Of a stretch of DNA of 6,717 nt, positions 1 through 5,854 are shown piece by piece. The position numbers were made by a program, and so were the translations under genes. Source of the stretch: CAMEON01 sp964463245 (GTDB taxonomy: Bacteria; Bacillota; Clostridia; Oscillospirales; CAG-272); the NCBI GenBank assembly GCA_964463245.1, contig CAYXBU010000083.1, positions 1 through 6,717 of the forward strand. Reading direction: 5' to 3'. Every line of letters begins with the position of its first letter. Within the stretch, counting starts at the first letter, position 1. Below the pieces are notes generated by a model. The model saw only the letters and a list, made by a program, of their open reading frames with translations. It did not search any database and was not told the origin of the DNA.

Positions 1-11
1 CCTACGCCCTG

Positions 12-27
12 CCTCCGCTTGCGGAGG
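12..27. repeat. Perfect inverted repeat (hairpin) in a G-rich tract
   Basis: CCTCCGC at 12-18 and GCGGAGG at 21-27 are perfect complements separated by TT. This can form a 6-7 bp GC-rich stem. The right arm runs into G-runs at 26-31 and 35-40. No T-tract follows, so this is not an intrinsic terminator in the plus direction. A second small hairpin, AGCCC/GGGCT with a CGCA loop, lies at 66-79. Structures of this kind occur at origins of rolling-circle replicons, but a remnant of an upstream gene's 3' region is equally possible because the window is cut at base 1. Confidence 0.55.
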
Positions 28-177
28 GGGGCTTGGGGGGTGGTGTCCTTGCGACAGCCCCCACAAGCCCCGCAGGGCTCAGACCATCAAAAATACACCT
101 TTCTGACATTTGGTAGCATAAAGTATATTTTGTTATCAAAAAGTAGAATATGGTGTACTTTCGGTTTTCTTCCATAT

Positions 178-201
178 ACGCGCGCACGCGCGCACGCGCG
201 C
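178..201. repeat. Three perfect tandem copies of ACGCGCGC
   Basis: Three identical 8-bp units occupy 178-185, 186-193 and 194-201. With their flanks (173-203) they form 31 consecutive bases of strict pyrimidine-purine alternation, the composition that favours left-handed Z-DNA. The block lies about 90 bp before the rep start codon, directly after an AT-rich stretch. It could be an iteron-like Rep-binding site, a supercoil-sensitive switch, or a slippage-prone microsatellite. The sequence does not decide between these. Confidence 0.8.
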
Positions 202-278
202 ATTACTTGACTAAGTATCATAAATCGGGAAAATGGCAAATTCAACCCCGAAAATAATATTGCTTTTTAAGTCAGTAC

Positions 279-285
279 GGAGGTG
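279..285 (+). promoter_or_regulatory. Ribosome binding site fixing the TTG start of rep
   Basis: GGAGGTG is a near-perfect Shine-Dalgarno sequence, 8 nt before the TTG at 294-296. The quality and spacing of this site are the reason for accepting TTG as the start codon. Confidence 0.8.
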
Positions 286-293
286 AAAAAGTA

Positions 294-1088
294 TTGATAT
301 ACAAGCAAAAATGCGTATCTGACTACGGTATTTTGCGTAGTTTTGCAGACGGAGCTGTATTCAAGCTCGTTTGTTTGAACAGCTACAGACAGTCAGGTTT
401 TGAAGATGACGAGCGAAAACACACGGATAAAGGCAAGGCGAACGATGAAAAGTTAAGCAACAACCTGTCACGCTCACGCTCCCGCGTATTCGAGCTTGCT
501 ATGTGCAACCAGTGGAGACTGTTTGTAACTCTAACGCTTGACCCGAACAAGTACGACCGCACGGACTTGCAGAAGTTCGTGAAGGACTTCGGGCAGTTCA
601 TCCGTGACTACCGTAAGAAACACGGCATAGATGTCAAATACCTGCTTGTACCTGAACGGCACAAGGATGGTAGCTGGCATATGCACGGATTCCTGCTCAG
701 TCTGCCTGTCGAGCACTTGACGGAGTTCACGACAGCCGACCACCTGCCGTACAACCTCCTTGAACGCTTACAGGCAGGTAAGCGGGTGTTTACTTGGTCG
801 GAGTATGCACGGCGGTTCGGCTATGCCGTTGTCGAGCTGGTCGAGAATCACGAGGCCGCCAGTAAGTACATAACTAAGTACATCACCAAAGAGGCTATGT
901 ACACCATTACGACCCTGAACGCACATATGTTCTACGCCTCTAAAGGCTTGCAGGGGTCGGAGCTGGTATGCAAGGATGTGCTTACCAGCGGCATTGACAA
1001 GCCCGACTATAGCAACGATTACGCAAGTGTGAAGTGGTTTGATGACTTTCAGACTGCCTACTCGCACTTCGAGGAGGCACACGCATGA
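294..1088 (+). CDS. Rolling-circle replication initiator (HUH endonuclease, two-tyrosine Rep)
   Basis: This 264-residue protein has the signature of HUH single-strand endonucleases of the phage G2P / replication-associated-protein type. Such enzymes nick one strand at an origin, stay bound to the 5' end through tyrosine, and re-join it after displacement synthesis. Motif 1 is FVTLTLDP (77-84). Motif 2, the metal-binding HUH, is HMHGFL with H129 and H131. Motif 3 is YITKYITK with Y192 and Y196 three residues apart plus K195 and K199, the spacing seen in phiX174 gpA-like initiators. No helicase domain is present, so a host helicase is presumably used. Translation starts at TTG behind a strong GGAGGTG. 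The stop codon overlaps the integrase start (ATGA), so the two are probably translationally coupled. It could belong to an integrated plasmid, an IME or an inovirus-like prophage; flanking genes outside the window would tell. Confidence 0.88.
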   Translation: MIYKQKCVSDYGILRSFADGAVFKLVCLNSYRQSGFEDDERKHTDKGKANDEKLSNNLSRSRSRVFELAMCNQWRLFVTLTLDPNKYDRTDLQKFVKDFGQFIRDYRKKHGIDVKYLLVPERHKDGSWHMHGFLLSLPVEHLTEFTTADHLPYNLLERLQAGKRVFTWSEYARRFGYAVVELVENHEAASKYITKYITKEAMYTITTLNAHMFYASKGLQGSELVCKDVLTSGIDKPDYSNDYASVKWFDDFQTAYSHFEEAHA

Positions 1089-2026
1089 ACATCCGAGACT
1101 ACTTGACGGAGTGGCTGACCCTACAGGAGACCAACCTGCAACGCTCCACCTATGAGGCACTGTGCGTATACTTCACGCGGCACATTATACCGTACTTTGA
1201 CACGCTCGGTATCGAGCTGGAAGACCTCAAGCCCATGCAGATACAACGCTACGTGCAATTCAAACTGAAAAGCGGGCGATTGGACGGGAAGCAGGGCGGT
1301 CTTTCGCTGGTATCGGTCAGAAAGCACATAAGCGTACTGAAACAGGCTCTGAACGATGCGGTCATGTTTGGGTACATCGAGAGCAACCCCGCAGACCATG
1401 TCAGACTGCCGCGCAGACAGTCAAACGCAGTTGAAAGAACCGTGTTCCTGACCGCGGATGAGGCGCAGAGGCTCATATTTGCCCTCAGAGGCTCAAAGTT
1501 GCTCCCCCTCGTATACCTGACCCTGTTGTACGGTTTGCGCCGTTCTGAGGCTTTAGGGCTTCGTTGGGAGGCTATCGACTTTCAAGGCAACACGCTGACC
1601 GTCAATCATACAGTGGTCAAGAACCTGACCATAGAAGCCAAGGACAGTACCAAGACCGCTTCAAGTCTGCGGACTTACCAGCTTCTGCCCGATGTGCGCG
1701 TGATGCTGGACAAGCTGTACAGCGAACGCAGACAGCGGGCAGTGTACCTCTTTGAGCGAGAGGATGGAACACCAATGCGACCTGACACGGTCACACGCAG
1801 TTTTCAACGTGCCCTTGCAAGGGCTGGCTTGCCGAAAATGCGGTTTCATGACCTCCGACACTCTACCGCCTCCATCCTGTTTGATAGAGGCTGGGAGCTG
1901 GAGGACGTGAAGAACTGGCTCGGACATAGCGACATCGAGACCACCTCAAACATATACCTTCACTACAGCCAAAAGCGCAAGGTCATGCTGGGAAAGGACT
2001 TGGTCGGAATATTCAAAATCACTTGA
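1085..2026 (+). CDS. Tyrosine recombinase / site-specific integrase
   Basis: This 313-residue protein is full length for a phage/ICE-type integrase. Residues 1-100 look like the SAM-like core-binding domain, and 115-313 form the catalytic domain. The expected active-site residues are all visible: R152 (in GLRRSE), K190 (in STKTASS), H255 and R258 (in HDLRH), H281 (in WLGHS) and the nucleophile Y291 (in SNIYLHY). The start is ATG overlapping the rep stop codon, with no separate strong ribosome binding site, which suggests translational coupling to rep. The stop lies only 43 bp from the 3' end of the tRNA-Pro gene. An integrase pointing at an adjacent tRNA 3' end is typical of elements that use that tRNA as attachment site. 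It is therefore inferred to catalyse integration into, and excision from, tRNA-Pro. Confidence 0.95.
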   Translation: MNIRDYLTEWLTLQETNLQRSTYEALCVYFTRHIIPYFDTLGIELEDLKPMQIQRYVQFKLKSGRLDGKQGGLSLVSVRKHISVLKQALNDAVMFGYIESNPADHVRLPRRQSNAVERTVFLTADEAQRLIFALRGSKLLPLVYLTLLYGLRRSEALGLRWEAIDFQGNTLTVNHTVVKNLTIEAKDSTKTASSLRTYQLLPDVRVMLDKLYSERRQRAVYLFEREDGTPMRPDTVTRSFQRALARAGLPKMRFHDLRHSTASILFDRGWELEDVKNWLGHSDIETTSNIYLHYSQKRKVMLGKDLVGIFKIT

Positions 2027-2035
2027 TACTGAATG

Positions 2036-2070
2036 AAAAAGCCGATAGTCGCGCGACTACCGGCTCTTTT
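2036..2070. terminator. Bidirectional intrinsic terminator shared by integrase and tRNA-Pro
   Basis: The arms at 2041-2050 and 2055-2064 pair around a GCGC loop, with one A/C mismatch (2045/2060) in the plus-strand RNA. In the minus-strand RNA the same position is a G-U wobble, so that hairpin is fully paired. In the plus direction it is followed by CTTTT ending at 2070. In the minus direction it is followed by five U (2036-2040). It can thus end the rep-int transcript from the left and the tRNA transcript from the right, and the base pairing favours the tRNA direction slightly. Confidence 0.85.
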
Positions 2071-2110
2071 GGTCTGAGTGACAAGACTTGAACTTGCGGC
2101 CTCTACCACC
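2070..2110. other. Predicted attachment site within the 3' part of tRNA-Pro
   Basis: The interval is approximate: it covers the tRNA 3' acceptor strand, the T arm and the variable region. Integrases of this type usually recombine within the 3' half of a tRNA and restore it with an identical copy carried by the element. The integrase next door and the intact tRNA fit this. The second copy of the core is not found anywhere in 1-2069, so the far end of the element lies outside the window and the exact core cannot be fixed. Confidence 0.45.
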
Positions 2111-2145
2111 CCAAGGTAGCGCGCTACCAACTGCGCCACACCCAG
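2070..2145 (-). tRNA. tRNA-Pro (anticodon GGG)
   Basis: The reverse complement folds into a complete cloverleaf. The acceptor is CTGGGTG/CACTCAG with one G-U pair. The D stem is GCGC/GCGC around AGTTGGTA. The anticodon stem is CTACC/GGTAG with loop TTGGGGT, which gives anticodon GGG. The variable region is AGGCC, and the T arm is GCAAG/CTTGT around TTCAAGT. The discriminator is A and CCA is encoded at 2072-2070. All stems are intact, so the gene appears functional although an element sits against its 3' end. It decodes CCC (and CCU by wobble). It has its own consensus promoter upstream and a terminator hairpin immediately downstream. Confidence 0.95.
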
Positions 2146-2183
2146 ATGCCACGCGGCGGGCACACCCACCGAACAGCTTGTAT

Positions 2184-2212
2184 ATTATACCACAGATACG
2201 GGCAAAAGTCAA
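2184..2212 (-). promoter_or_regulatory. Consensus housekeeping promoter of tRNA-Pro
   Basis: On the minus strand, TTGACT (2212-2207) and TATAAT (2189-2184) are separated by exactly 17 nt. Initiation is expected around 2177, giving a roughly 30-nt leader before the mature tRNA 5' end at 2145. This would be removed by RNase P. Confidence 0.9.
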
Positions 2213-2229
2213 GTCTTTTTTTTCGTTAT

Positions 2230-2255
2230 TTCGACGAGCACGCGTCGAATTTTTT
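2230..2255 (+). terminator. Terminator-like hairpin facing rightwards
   Basis: TTCGACG (2230-2236) and CGTCGAA (2243-2249) are perfect complements around a 6-nt loop and are followed by six T. This is a good intrinsic terminator in the plus direction, but no plus-strand gene lies between it and the tRNA. It may block rightward read-through from the element, or be left over from a gene that ended here before integration or rearrangement. Confidence 0.6.
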
Positions 2256-2464
2256 GGGAAGATTACAGCAAAGTGCCGATGGCGGTCAGAAGGGGCAAAC
2301 CATGATTGCGGCAGTCTGTTTCATATTTCGTTTCATATAAGCGATTCGCGGCCGATCAGTGCCCGGTGCAGCACTCAATTGCTGTCCGGCCGGTCACCCG
2401 GATCACATGACAATGATCCGATGTGGTCGTCACCTTTGGATTTCGGTTCGGACAGTGTTCTCCC
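2256..2464. other. Intergenic region without a recognisable gene
   Basis: No credible coding region or RNA was recognised. It contains a near-tandem 12-bp repeat (2315-2326 and 2327-2338, 10 of 12 identical, core GTTTCATAT). It also contains an inverted repeat GGATCA/TGATCC at about 2400-2419 without a T-tract. No intrinsic terminator was found after the minus-strand gene that ends at 2465. Confidence 0.5.
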
Positions 2465-3211
2465 TTAATCGTCGTTCAGCAGCCCTCGCTTCTTCAGGCG
2501 GCTTCGGATACCACTCTCGGTGCGCTTTAAGGCAAACGCGATCTCGGGTATCGGAGTATGTCTCCCGAAAAGGTCGGCCAAGCTCTCGTCCTGCGCCTCG
2601 GTCCAAGGACGGCCGTGGAACTCGGCGAGAGGGTCCTCCTGCTCGCTCTTGGATGCGACGGCCGCCTCGATATTGTCATATACGAACTGCTGGGCGGACG
2701 GGGAGAACAGCACGGTCACATAGCTTCCGTACATACCCGTTCGTTCCTCCGTGAAAATGCCGAGTTCCCTTCCCTGCTCGGTCGGAAGCTTTCGGACCTT
2801 CCCGTCGGACTGCTTGACCACCTTCAGCATTTGCAGCTCCACCAGCCAATTATTGATGGCGGCGGCCGACAATTTCTTGGTGGTCTCCGCATCGACCAAC
2901 TCGTTCAAGCGATTGGCGATCTCGCTGATCGGCAAGGGTCTTTCCGAAATTTGGATCTGACTGCGTTGCTCCTCTGTGAGGGCAAACTCTTGCTTGCGAG
3001 GCTTGGCGACCTTGGCGACCTTGGCGGGTCTCACCCCGCCGTTTTCAATGACCTGCCGCAAAATATCCGACACATAGAAGAAGCACCGCGACAAGCGGAC
3101 ATTGTTCGCAATATCTTCCTCGGGGATGGGGGAATCGTCCAGCGGGTTGATGCCGTTTGCCAATTTATCCATGAAGGACTTGGCGTATTCGATCTTTTCA
3201 AGCTCGGTCAT
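2465..3211 (-). CDS. Uncharacterised protein with two helix-turn-helix-like regions
   Basis: This 248-residue soluble protein cannot be given a function. Residues 1-60 form a helical head of a kind that recurs in gut Firmicutes hypothetical proteins, with core NNVRLSRCFFYVSD at 36-49. A basic linker (61-75, repeated AKVAK) follows. Residues 92-131 look like a winged-helix/HTH region (LPISEIANRL, then AINNWLVEL). Residues 139-182 resemble the C-terminal part of some phage antirepressors (EQGRELGIF...QQFVYDNI), a weak impression. Residues 198-245 look like a Myb/SANT or homeodomain-like fold, with GRPWTEAQDESLADLF leading to a recognition helix ESGIRSRLKKRGLL. A DNA-binding or regulatory role is plausible but inferred. 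The ATG start follows AAGGGAG (3225-3219) at 7 nt. It is separated from the phosphoesterase gene by 84 nt, and no clear promoter was seen in that gap. Confidence 0.8.
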   Translation of the reverse strand: MTELEKIEYAKSFMDKLANGINPLDDSPIPEEDIANNVRLSRCFFYVSDILRQVIENGGVRPAKVAKVAKPRKQEFALTEEQRSQIQISERPLPISEIANRLNELVDAETTKKLSAAAINNWLVELQMLKVVKQSDGKVRKLPTEQGRELGIFTEERTGMYGSYVTVLFSPSAQQFVYDNIEAAVASKSEQEDPLAEFHGRPWTEAQDESLADLFGRHTPIPEIAFALKRTESGIRSRLKKRGLLNDD

Positions 3212-3290
3212 ATCAAAGCTCCCTTCCGATATGCAAGTGTATCATGATCATTTCGGGTCGCGGGGACGGAGTTGGACGGTTCGGCGTTTG

Positions 3291-3308
3291 GCGGTTCACG
3301 AGAACCGC
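3291..3308. repeat. Perfect hairpin across the phosphoesterase stop codon
   Basis: GCGGTTC (3291-3297) and GAACCGC (3302-3308) are perfect complements around a 4-nt loop, and the TGA stop (3298-3296) lies within it. No T-tract follows on either strand, so it is not an intrinsic terminator. It could slow RNA decay, attenuate read-through into the next gene, or be fortuitous. Confidence 0.6.
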
Positions 3309-4441
3309 ACCGTGACCACCTCGCAGTTCGTCCCCACCCGCATGGGCATTCCCCAGGCGCCGACCCCGGAGGAGACCACGACGTGGGGGCTTGCCGCATC
3401 CTTGCGGTAGTAGCCGTAGTCCACCGTGTACATCAGCTTGGTAAAGAGGTTCCCGGGGAATATCTGCCCCTTGTGGGTATGTCCGCACAGGATCAGGTCG
3501 GCCTCGGTGGTATACTCATCGATATGGGCGGGGTTGTGATCCAGCACGACCACCGGCAGGGAGGGGTCTTCGCGGGTAAAGACCTCCGAGAGAGGTCTGC
3601 GCTCCCGGTCGCCGTACCCGCCGATGGCCGAGGCATCCAGCCGTCCCACCAGCAGGAGTCGGTCGTCGATCACGGTGTAGGTGTCATCCAGCAGGCAGAC
3701 CCCCGCCTCCTTGAGAAAGGCGATCATTTGGTCATGGGTCTCCCCGCCGTCGTGATTGCCGAGGGAGGCATACACACCATAGGTAGCTTGAAGCTCCCGC
3801 AGGGTCGCCAGCGCGGCCTCCGGGTCGTGGATGGCGGAAAAATCAGTGTCAAAGAAGTCCCCCGCGATGCAGATCACATCCGGCTCCGCGGCGTTGATCT
3901 CCGCCACGACCGAGGGCAGACGACTCTCCGAGCCGACGGCACCCAGATGCAGGTCACTGATCATGACCAGCTTGATATCGGATATATCCTGCTTGTCCTC
4001 CAGTCGGATGTCGTAGGTGACATGGTCGATCTGCCGTGCATGGATAAAGCCGTACAGGCAGGTGACCACGGTCAGCAACAGCACCCCGCCTGTCACGAAC
4101 CCGTTGAAACGGGGATGTGCTGTAAAGGACAGCTTGCAGAGCCTCGGCACCAAGAGCACGAGATCCGCCAACACGGTAAAGAGGAGCAGGTAGATGAACA
4201 CCCCCATGCAGTAGGCTCCGATCACCCCCAAGACACGCTTGACCCCCGTGGAAAAGGGCATCAGGGCGCGACCAAAGCTCAAAATCAAGATCAAGGTGAG
4301 CAGACAGACCGCCACCAGCACCGGCCAGAAGCGCATTCCCGCAAGAAAGGCCGCTATCCCCTGATAGAGCCGATAGGCGAGGTAGCAGCTCGTCCCGGCG
4401 AGCGCGGAGATAAGGATCAAGGGAAACAGGATATTCGTCAT
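3296..4441 (-). CDS. Membrane-anchored calcineurin-like metallophosphoesterase (YkuE/YaeI type)
   Basis: The protein has 381 residues. The first ~140 hold about four hydrophobic segments (roughly 1-24, 38-58, 70-98 and 115-133), which anchor it in the membrane. The catalytic domain from about 150 has all the dinuclear metal-site motifs of the calcineurin-like superfamily: SDLHLG (D163, H165), GDFFD (D195), GNHD (N229, H230), DHNP (H302) and GHTHKGQ (H321, H323). Relatives include Bacillus YkuE and the proteobacterial LpxG/YaeI group, which cleaves UDP-2,3-diacylglucosamine. A Gram-positive host would normally lack that lipid A substrate, so the true substrate is unknown. ATG follows a full AGGAGGT (4458-4452) at a slightly long 10-nt spacing. 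The MATE gene ends 36 nt upstream, so co-transcription is likely. Confidence 0.92.
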   Translation of the reverse strand: MTNILFPLILISALAGTSCYLAYRLYQGIAAFLAGMRFWPVLVAVCLLTLILILSFGRALMPFSTGVKRVLGVIGAYCMGVFIYLLLFTVLADLVLLVPRLCKLSFTAHPRFNGFVTGGVLLLTVVTCLYGFIHARQIDHVTYDIRLEDKQDISDIKLVMISDLHLGAVGSESRLPSVVAEINAAEPDVICIAGDFFDTDFSAIHDPEAALATLRELQATYGVYASLGNHDGGETHDQMIAFLKEAGVCLLDDTYTVIDDRLLLVGRLDASAIGGYGDRERRPLSEVFTREDPSLPVVVLDHNPAHIDEYTTEADLILCGHTHKGQIFPGNLFTKLMYTVDYGYYRKDAASPHVVVSSGVGAWGMPMRVGTNCEVVTVRFS

Positions 4442-4477
4442 GGTTCGTGTGACCTCCTATGATCATATGGGATGATC

Positions 4478-5833
4478 CTATTCATCTTGGGGCAGGTTCC
4501 GCAAAAAATGCATGGTAAAGGGCAGGGACACCACGGCGGCCAGGAAGTAAGCCAGCGGCTGTGCCAGCTCGATCCCGCGGATGCCGAGGCCGAACAGGTG
4601 CGGCAGGATCAGGCAGAGGGGGATGAAGATCGCGCCGCTCTGCAGGCAGGACAGCACCAGTGCCGACACGCTCTTCCCGATGCTCTGGAACAGCATGGTC
4701 GCCACCACCGAGAATGGCAGGAACAGCAGGAAGACACACATGATCCGCAACGCCTCGCTCCCGATGGCAATGACCTCCGCCTCCTTGCGAAACAGCGAGA
4801 TGATCTGCGGAGCCAGGACGAAACAGCCCGCCGAAATAACACCGATGAAGGCGGCTCCGAAGCCGAGCGTGAACAGGGTGCCCTTACGCACTCTCGAATA
4901 CTTCTTGGCACCGTAATTGAAGCCGGATACCGGCTGGAAGCCCTGCCCGATGCCGAGGCCGACACTGAAGATCAGGCTGGATGTCCTACCCACATACCCC
5001 ATAGCGGCGATGGCGGCATCCCCGAAGGGCTTGGCCTGTGCATTGAGCACCATGGTGGAAACGCTGTTCAGTCCCTGCCGCGCAAAGCTGGGCAGTCCCG
5101 TGAGGATGATGTCCCACACGGTCGCAAACTCCCGCGCCACCAAGCGGATGGACAGTCTGGACTGGGTCTTCTTACGCAGGAACATGGACAGCAGGATGCC
5201 AAAGGAGATGTACTGGGAGAGGGCGGTGGCCAAGCCTGCCCCGCCGATCCCCATGTCAAAGCTGAAGATGAACAGCGGATCCAGTACCATATTCAGAATG
5301 CCGCCGGTCGTCAGGCCGATCATGGCCAGGGTCGCCATACCCTCGTACCGCAGGATATTATTCAGGACACAGCTGGCGGTCATGGCGGGAGCCGCGATCA
5401 AGATCCATCGTCCGTAATCCATAGCGTAGGGGAGGATGGTATCGGTGCTCCCGAGCAGGCGCATCAGCGGCTCAAGAAATATGAGTCCCCCGGTCATGAT
5501 GATGATCCCGCAAAGCAGTGCCGAGAAGAAGCCGGTAGAGGCGTACTTCCCTGCCTCATCGATGTGCTTGCTCCCCAGCATCCGACTGATATTACTGCCC
5601 GCGCCGTGCCCGAACATAAAGCCGAAGGCCTGCAGGATGGACATGATGCCGAACACGACCCCCGTCGCGCCGCCCGCGCTGAGTGCCACCTTGCTGACAA
5701 AGTAGGAGTCTGCCATGTTATAGATATTCGTGATCAGCATACTGATGGTGGTGGGTATCCCGAGCGAGATGATCAGCCGCGGCACCGGCGTTTCGGTCAT
5801 GCGGATGTACTTACTGTCTGTTGCTTGACTCAT
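4478..5833 (-). CDS. MATE-family efflux transporter (MepA-like)
   Basis: This 451-residue integral membrane protein has about 12 hydrophobic segments in two homologous halves, the normal size for multidrug and toxic compound extrusion (MATE) proteins. These exchange organic cations or drugs for Na+ or H+ across the cytoplasmic membrane. Typical features are the N-terminal stretch around 26-46 ending in IYNMADSYFVSKV, the first-half signature LRYEG...NMVLDPLFIF (161-190), and the second-half signature GIGQGFQPVSGFNYGAKKY (294-312). The substrate cannot be deduced. ATG follows GGAGGA (5847-5842) at 8 nt, and the gene begins 21 nt after the stop of the three-Cys protein gene, so the two almost certainly share a transcript. 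The stop is TAG. No frameshift or truncation is apparent. Confidence 0.94.
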   Translation of the reverse strand: MSQATDSKYIRMTETPVPRLIISLGIPTTISMLITNIYNMADSYFVSKVALSAGGATGVVFGIMSILQAFGFMFGHGAGSNISRMLGSKHIDEAGKYASTGFFSALLCGIIIMTGGLIFLEPLMRLLGSTDTILPYAMDYGRWILIAAPAMTASCVLNNILRYEGMATLAMIGLTTGGILNMVLDPLFIFSFDMGIGGAGLATALSQYISFGILLSMFLRKKTQSRLSIRLVAREFATVWDIILTGLPSFARQGLNSVSTMVLNAQAKPFGDAAIAAMGYVGRTSSLIFSVGLGIGQGFQPVSGFNYGAKKYSRVRKGTLFTLGFGAAFIGVISAGCFVLAPQIISLFRKEAEVIAIGSEALRIMCVFLLFLPFSVVATMLFQSIGKSVSALVLSCLQSGAIFIPLCLILPHLFGLGIRGIELAQPLAYFLAAVVSLPFTMHFLRNLPQDE

Positions 5834-5854
5834 ACTCCGTCTCCTCCGTATCGG

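Larger units (their letters stand above)
1..278. other. Gene-free leader of the rep gene; candidate replication origin/control region
   Basis: No convincing gene lies here. The left part (1-80) is G/C-rich and holds two short hairpins (12-27 and 66-79) with two six-G runs between them (26-31 and 35-40). Positions 90-170 are AT-rich and contain AAAGTA at 120-125 and 140-145, with its inverse TACTTT at 156-161. A block of three ACGCGCGC repeats follows at 178-201. In rolling-circle replicons the double-strand origin is often next to or inside the rep gene and is built from hairpins and short repeats, so an origin here is a reasonable inference. No nick-site motif could be recognised. A TTGACT sits at 207-212 but has no acceptable -10 element at 16-18 nt, so the rep promoter is unassigned. 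Confidence 0.4.

Noticed and set aside
178..201. CRISPR-like or spacer-repeat array
   Set aside because: The units are 8 bp and directly tandem, with no spacers, so this is a microsatellite or iteron-like block.
207..235. Possible rep promoter with TTGACT at 207-212
   Set aside because: The sequence at 16-18 nt spacing (around 229-236) does not resemble TATAAT. A TATCAT lies too close, and no other pair was convincing.
2088..2468. Plus-strand open frame running through the tRNA-Pro gene
   Set aside because: It overlaps a perfect tRNA cloverleaf, its promoter and a terminator hairpin, and has no recognisable protein features.
2558..3247. Plus-strand open frame of 229 codons opposite the HTH-type gene
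   Set aside because: It has L/G/D-rich shadow composition, no motif and no convincing ribosome binding site. The minus-strand frame has a good Shine-Dalgarno and domain-like structure.
3231..3290. Separate promoter for the HTH-type gene
   Set aside because: No -35/-10 pair with acceptable matches and spacing was found in the 84-nt gap, although a weak promoter cannot be excluded.
3272..4462. Long plus-strand open frame (396 codons) opposite the phosphoesterase gene
   Set aside because: It is antisense to a gene with all catalytic motifs. Its translation is a compositionally odd H/Q/D/G-rich string with no recognisable domain, which is typical of the complementary frame of GC-rich genes.
4461..4477. 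Inverted repeat GATCAT/ATGATC as a terminator between the MATE and phosphoesterase genes
   Set aside because: The stem is only 6 bp and A/T-rich, with no T-tract on either strand. It overlaps the region just before the downstream ribosome binding site.
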